From the NCBI GenBank assembly GCA_964541615.1, contig CAZIRA010000001.1:1-64000 (forward strand): a stretch of 64,000 nucleotides of DNA. Direction: 5' to 3'. The notes under the pieces are model-generated. The model saw only the letters and a program-made list of their open reading frames with translations. It was not told the origin of the DNA and made no database searches. Both the position numbers and the translations under genes were made by a program. Position 1 is the first letter of the stretch. Every line of letters starts with the position of its first letter. The DNA comes from UPXZ01 sp964541615 (GTDB lineage Bacteria; Bacteroidota; Bacteroidia; Bacteroidales; Paludibacteraceae). Below, in pieces: positions 60,601-64,000 of the stretch.

Positions 60601-61367
60601 GAAATCCAAGCGGAGTAAAAGCAGCTATCATCCGCGAAAAAGGTACTAACGGCGAGCGTGAAATGGCCTATTCACTCTATCTGGCTGGTTTCGACGTGAA
60701 AGATGTGCATATGACCGACCTTGCCAACGGACGTGAAACTTTGGAAGACATCAATTTTATCGTATTCTGCGGTGGATTCTCAAATTCAGATGTTCTAGGT
60801 TCAGCAAAAGGCTGGGCTGGCGGATTCCTGTATAACGACAAAGCAAAAGCAGCTCTCGAAAATTTCTACAAACGCAACGACACCCTGAGTTTGGGAATTT
60901 GCAACGGTTGCCAGCTGATGGTGGAATTGAATCTGATCAATCCTGAACACGAGAAACGTTCACGCATGCTTCACAACGAAAGCCACAAATTCGAAAGTAA
61001 TTTCATATCGTTGAATATCCCGGAGAATAATTCAGTTATGTTCAAGAGTCTTTCCGGAAGTAAACTTGGGATCTGGGTAGCCCACGGAGAAGGAAATTTT
61101 TCTCTTCCTATGGGTGAAAACGCTTACAACATCGTAGCTAAATACAACTACGATTCCTATCCTGCCAATCCGAACGGTTCTGATTATTCTGTAGCCGGAA
61201 TCTGCTCAAATGATGGCCGTCACTTAGCAATGATGCCTCACCTGGAACGTGCTATTTTCCCATGGCAGTGTGCACATTACCCTGCTGACCGTGTTAATTC
61301 AGACGAAATCACACCTTGGGTAGAAGCATTTGTGAATGCCAGAAAGTGGGTTGAAGAAAATATGTAA
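57684..61367 (+). CDS. purL: Phosphoribosylformylglycinamidine synthase (large single-chain type)
   Basis: Fourth step of purine synthesis: FGAR to FGAM with ATP and glutamine. 1227 residues, the long single-chain form. The N-terminal PurS-like domain leads to the linker (FSQVNSEHCRHKIFNGQFV, about 160-178), then two AIR-synthase-like ATPase halves (KAETHNFPTTVEPFNGAATG near 250; PTGKDSLSMTQKYPDGTK near 715). The C-terminal glutaminase (about 970-1227) has FVIFCGG-like IVFCGGFSNSDVLG, the nucleophile in LGICNGCQLMVEL and the catalytic His in MPHLERAIFPWQ. The CDF transporter gene starts 14 bp later. Confidence 0.97.
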   Translation: MIHFFQSPDQHIYAVQTTLKFDSETTNKLIWLFGESKPLDTETVSGNFIGPRREMITPWSTNAVGITQNMGISGILRIEEFFPSDKTASHDPMLQRVYTELTQDIFNIDKMPETIRSIDDIAAYNEQEGLALSEDEIEYLNGIAEKIGRKLTDSEVFGFSQVNSEHCRHKIFNGQFVIDGEEKEMTLFQLIKQTSKDNPNDLVSAYKDNVAFIQGPVIEQFAPKSESKPDFFETKKIETVLSLKAETHNFPTTVEPFNGAATGTGGEIRDRLGGGKASLPLAGTAVYMTSYPRNNPKNANTPLKERKWLYQTPEQILIKASNGASDFGNKFGQPLICGSLLTFEHQENEKIYGYDKVIMLAGGVGMANKRDAIKGTPEVGEKVVVMGGDNYRIGMGGGAVSSVETGEYDNAIELNAVQRSNPEMQKSVANVIRALAESDENPIVSIHDHGAGGHLNCLSELVETTGGIIEVDKLPVGDPTLSAKEIIGNESQERMGLLVKEKDLDRLKIIAERERAPMYVVGETTGDMQFVFKTKKDEKPIDLLLEYMIGKPPRTVMNDKSIEEKFSPVEISEEKMLNYLQNVLRMEAVACKDWLTNKVDRSVTGKVARQQTIGEIQLPLSNLGAMALDYRGKSGIATSIGHAPQVALIDPEAGSVMAVAEALTNIVWAPLKNGLDSVSLSANWMWPSKNSGEDARLYRAVEACSDFVSTLGINIPTGKDSLSMTQKYPDGTKVFAPGTVIISAGAEVSDIKKIVSPLLINDSDSQIYYIDFSFDSHKLGGSVLAQTMNKLGAEAPTVKDAEYFKAAFDTIQELISKSLIMAGHDISAGGMITTLLEMCFANNSGGLNVNLDILAETSLVNLLFAENPGVIIQVKDKNSVEKILKSNGIGFAKIGHPIAERRLEIHKKKAAYSFSINEMRDVWYESSYLLDKKQSGETKALDRFKNYKKQPLEFEFPKNFTGKLSQFGLSPERNPSGVKAAIIREKGTNGEREMAYSLYLAGFDVKDVHMTDLANGRETLEDINFIVFCGGFSNSDVLGSAKGWAGGFLYNDKAKAALENFYKRNDTLSLGICNGCQLMVELNLINPEHEKRSRMLHNESHKFESNFISLNIPENNSVMFKSLSGSKLGIWVAHGEGNFSLPMGENAYNIVAKYNYDSYPANPNGSDYSVAGICSNDGRHLAMMPHLERAIFPWQCAHYPADRVNSDEITPWVEAFVNARKWVEENM

Positions 61368-61381
61368 TCATTCAAAAAAAA

Positions 61382-62293
61382 ATGAAAAAAAAATCCCTCA
61401 AGAAATTTGCCTATCTCTCCATCGCGGCAGCAGTGATTACGATAGCGCTTAAATTTTCGGCGTATCTATACACTGGGTCGATGGGATTGTTGTCAGATGC
61501 ACTGGAATCTTGCGTAAACTTGATTGCGGCCATCGTGGCGCTTATCATGATTCACATCGCCGAAAAACCGGCTGATGAAGGCCATGAATTCGGTCATACG
61601 AAGGCTGAGTACTTTTCCAGTGCGATAGAAGGCGGACTGATTATGGTGGCAGCATTCAGCATTATCTGGTCGGCTGTTCCCAGGCTTTTTGCACCACAAC
61701 CAATTGAAAATGTAGGGCTTGGTCTGGCAATTTCGGTAAGTGCTTCGATTGTGAATTTAGGTGTAGCGATTGTTTTGTTGAAAAACGCAAAAACACACCA
61801 CTCTCTCCTACTCGAAGCTGACGGAAAGCACCTGATGACAGATGTTTGGACTTCGGCCGGAGTAATTATTGCAGTGCTTTTGGTAAACCTTACAGGATTG
61901 CTTATTCTCGACCCGATAATTGCTGTTTTGGTGGCATTAAATATTATTTGGACAGGATTTTCACTACTCAAACGCTCAGCAAACGGTCTTATGGATGCAT
62001 CAATTTCGGAAGGAGAATTGAAAATGGTGACCAATTATCTGGATGGAGTCAGTAGTGATGAATTTGAATACCATTCATTGATGTCGCGTCAGGCCGGACA
62101 GCGTAAATTCATCTCGCTTCATCTTCTTGTGCCGGGTGCTTGGAGCGTACAAAAAGGACACGATTTTGCTGAACATATCGAAGAAACCATTGAGGATATG
62201 TTTACTGAACCGGTTACGGTATCTACACACATTGAGCCGATTGAAGATCCGGCATCGATGAAAGACATCGGGATAGACCGAAAAAAGCATTGA
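61382..62293 (+). CDS. Cation diffusion facilitator (CDF) metal exporter
   Basis: Inner-membrane proton/metal antiporter, 303 residues, FieF/YiiP-like. Six helices are visible. Helix 2 has GLLSDALESCVNLIAAIVAL, where the usual metal-site H/D-xx-D pattern appears as D-xxx-S/N. Helix 5 has LEADGKHLMTDVWTSAGVII with H-xx-xD ligands. The cytosolic domain contains MSRQAGQRKFISLHLLVPG and ends VSTHIEPIEDP. Zn, Fe or Mn could be the substrate; the helix-2 site (SDALES) is closest to zinc/iron types, but I would not assign one. A 14-bp gap to purL suggests readthrough transcription without a functional link. Confidence 0.88.
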   Translation: MKKKSLKKFAYLSIAAAVITIALKFSAYLYTGSMGLLSDALESCVNLIAAIVALIMIHIAEKPADEGHEFGHTKAEYFSSAIEGGLIMVAAFSIIWSAVPRLFAPQPIENVGLGLAISVSASIVNLGVAIVLLKNAKTHHSLLLEADGKHLMTDVWTSAGVIIAVLLVNLTGLLILDPIIAVLVALNIIWTGFSLLKRSANGLMDASISEGELKMVTNYLDGVSSDEFEYHSLMSRQAGQRKFISLHLLVPGAWSVQKGHDFAEHIEETIEDMFTEPVTVSTHIEPIEDPASMKDIGIDRKKH

Positions 62294-62309
62294 TTTTCAA
62301 TGACAAACC

Positions 62310-62340
62310 TTGCCAATTTCTTTGATCTTTATTACTTTTG
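62310..62340 (+). promoter_or_regulatory. Promoter of the POT transporter (TTG-N20-TACTTTTG)
   Basis: TTG at 62310-62312, a 20-nt spacer, TACTTTTG at 62333-62340. This is the same 20-nt spacing as the promoters of trxB and the wza-like gene. Leader of about 30 nt. Confidence 0.55.
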
Positions 62341-62376
62341 AGTTTTATTACATTTGATTTTAAAAATTGTCCGTTT

Positions 62377-64000
62377 ATGTTAAGAAACCATCCCAGTGGA
62401 GTTTATGTAGCGTTTGCCACAAATGTGGGTGAGCGGTTTGGTTTCTACATAATGATGGCTATTTTATCTCTTTTCCTTCAGGCAAAATTCGGATTATCAG
62501 TTGCTGAAACTGGCGATTATTACAGCTGGTTTTATTTCGGAATCTATGCTACAGCTCTTTTAGGAGGCATTGTGGCTGACTGGATGAGAAAATACAAGTC
62601 TGTGATTTTCATCGGACAGATAATGATGATTGCCGGATACGTGCTAATGGCACTTCCATTTATGTCCTTTTATGGATCAATGATCGCACTTTTGATTATT
62701 GCACTGGGAAATGGAATGTTCAAAGGAAACCTGCAAGTGGTCGTAGGGCAGCTTTACGATGATGAACGTTATTCGAAGCTTCGTGATTCGGCATTCCTGT
62801 TTTTTTATATGGGTATCAATATCGGGGCTTTTTTTGCCCCTTTCATTGCTTCAGGATTACGTAACTGGTGGCTGATTCAGCATGGTTTCCTCTACGATGG
62901 AAGTTTAGCTGCGCTTTGTCATCAATACCTCAACAATTCACTCACAGACATTAATCAATTCCAGGCACTTATCCAAAAAGTAAGCTTGCAGGGACAATCT
63001 GCACTTTCATTGACAGAATTCTCTGTCAGTTACATCAAAGTCTTTACACAAGGGTATCACCTGGCTTTTGGACTGGCTGCTCTGGCAATGGTTTTCTCGC
63101 TGATAGTTTATATAATTTTTAATAAAACTCTACCCGATAAACCAGCCGGGCAAGCGGCTAAACAGCTTTTCGAATCTTTTCAGGTGAAGCAGCCACTTAA
63201 GCAGCGCAAAGTAAAGATTGCGGCAGTCACACTGGTGATAATTACAATTTTGGTATTTCAGTTGATCCCGGGACTTGATGTGAGTGGAAAATTGGGATTA
63301 AGCTTCGCTGTAGGACTTTTCATGGCTTTCATTGCTTTTATATTCATGATGGCAGCAGACGATGAACGGCCAAGGGTAATTTCGCTGATATCGCTTTATG
63401 TGGTGGTGATTTTCTTTTGGATGTCGTTCAATCAAAACGGACTGGCACTTACGCAGTTTGCGGTTGAATATACAGCAAAAGAGGTGAGTCCATTTACCTT
63501 CATATTCTTCGATCTGAAGTCGATTCTGTGTGTAATTTTGGCCATTGTTGGTGTAGTTTTGATGTTATACAGCAAATCCACACTTCGTTACCGATTTATT
63601 GGCGGAGTTGTAACTACCTTATTTCTGACTATCTGCATCTATTTTATGAGAGAATCTTCGGAAATGAATACGATCTCTCCAGAAGTTTTCCAATCTTTCA
63701 ATCCTCTCTTTGTTTTATTGGTGATGCCTCCCATCATCTGGCTCTTTAATTTCCTTGACAACAAAGGATTTGAACCATCCGCTCCTCGAAAAATTGCAAT
63801 CGGACTTATCATCGCAGGGTTGGCATTCGTAATTCTGATAGTCGGTTCAGAAAATCTTCTTTCACCCAACGAACTGCAAGGTTCACTGGTTCCTGAAAGC
63901 TCTCGCGTATCGCCTTACTGGCTTATGAGCACCTATTTTGTCCTCACGGTAGCAGAGATATTTTTGAGCCCGATGGGAGCCTCTTTCATCTCCAAAATAG
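62377..64000 (+). CDS. POT/PTR2-family peptide transporter, partial at the right edge
   Basis: Proton-coupled di/tripeptide importer of the inner membrane. At least 541 codons are open and the 3' end is outside the window. The translation begins MLRNHPSGVYVAFATNVGER with the POT signature E-R-F-x-x-Y in GERFGFYIMMAILSLF (E-R-F near residue 20). Further on are the GGIVADWM loop, FLFFYMGINIGAFFAPFIA, and near the window end the helix-10-like VAEIFLSPMGASFISK (E-x4-P of the family). The long middle insertion (about residues 180-235, between helices) is usual for Bacteroidota members. Together with pepD and the M20 enzyme it fits growth on short peptides. Confidence 0.92.
   Translation, partial: MLRNHPSGVYVAFATNVGERFGFYIMMAILSLFLQAKFGLSVAETGDYYSWFYFGIYATALLGGIVADWMRKYKSVIFIGQIMMIAGYVLMALPFMSFYGSMIALLIIALGNGMFKGNLQVVVGQLYDDERYSKLRDSAFLFFYMGINIGAFFAPFIASGLRNWWLIQHGFLYDGSLAALCHQYLNNSLTDINQFQALIQKVSLQGQSALSLTEFSVSYIKVFTQGYHLAFGLAALAMVFSLIVYIIFNKTLPDKPAGQAAKQLFESFQVKQPLKQRKVKIAAVTLVIITILVFQLIPGLDVSGKLGLSFAVGLFMAFIAFIFMMAADDERPRVISLISLYVVVIFFWMSFNQNGLALTQFAVEYTAKEVSPFTFIFFDLKSILCVILAIVGVVLMLYSKSTLRYRFIGGVVTTLFLTICIYFMRESSEMNTISPEVFQSFNPLFVLLVMPPIIWLFNFLDNKGFEPSAPRKIAIGLIIAGLAFVILIVGSENLLSPNELQGSLVPESSRVSPYWLMSTYFVLTVAEIFLSPMGASFISKI

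Noticed and set aside
1..64000. CRISPR array, prophage, insertion sequence or integron
   Set aside because: No regularly spaced direct repeats with unique spacers, no transposase, integrase or phage structural genes were found; the tandem repeats have no spacers.

Overview
This window is a chromosomal segment from a member of the Bacteroidota, most likely order Bacteroidales. The evidence is a SusC/SusD pair, Bacteroidota-type -7 promoter boxes (TAnnTTTG) ahead of many genes, very weak Shine-Dalgarno usage, many lipoproteins with short signal peptides, an EF-G2-type paralogue, a DUF4827 protein next to glmM, and an A+T-rich composition. The family is uncertain: an anaerobic or facultative environmental lineage near Paludibacteraceae/Dysgonomonadaceae is a guess. 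About 48 protein genes and one tRNA are supported; the last gene runs off the right edge.

Layout. 1-247: repeat island without a gene. 248-6002: pepD, an outer-membrane barrel, a lipoprotein, a DHA2-type MFS exporter, a rhomboid protease and a YceI protein. 6252-15348: a Tyr-rich lipoprotein, pnp, fabI, rmuC, a cupin lipoprotein and an EF-G paralogue. 15621-18863: polysaccharide co-polymerase/tyrosine kinase and export lipoprotein. 19140-23415: M20 dipeptidase, small HTH protein, trxB, a LolA-like protein and a Cys/His-motif lipoprotein. 23522-29493: SusC, SusD and a third lipoprotein, with no enzymes. 30659-34184: nrfH-nrfA and a ResB-like protein (dissimilatory nitrite reduction to ammonium). 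34475-37124: a GNAT acetyltransferase overlapping ovoA (ovothiol synthase). 37194-48349: icd, DUF1801, two Ser-type sulfatases, a zinc-ribbon membrane protein, a G+C-rich threonine dehydrogenase, two bacterial PH-domain proteins, a GH109-like oxidoreductase and tRNA-Arg(TCT). 48495-64000: thrA, FKBP lipoprotein, DUF4827, glmM, aroC, lipid kinase, HAD phosphatase, barrel protein, purL, CDF transporter and a partial POT peptide transporter.

How genes work together. NrfH passes quinol electrons to NrfA, and the ResB-like protein probably helps attach haem c to them. SusC, SusD and the third lipoprotein form one outer-membrane uptake operon. Wza- and Wzc-like proteins form an export/chain-length pair. 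The sulfatases and GH109-like protein suggest use of sulfated, amino-sugar-containing glycans.

Most unusual points. (1) A family of short G/C-tract palindromic elements occurs at five places, always between co-directional genes. At four of them it forms a head-to-head inverted pair resembling REPINs. The G-rich arm usually sits 6-10 nt before the next start codon, and copies have become part of two coding sequences. (2) The EF-G paralogue has Ser where the catalytic His of translational GTPases should be. (3) The SusC operon has a perfect 18-bp palindrome upstream. (4) A GNAT gene overlaps ovoA by 20 nt. No phage, insertion sequence or CRISPR array was seen.
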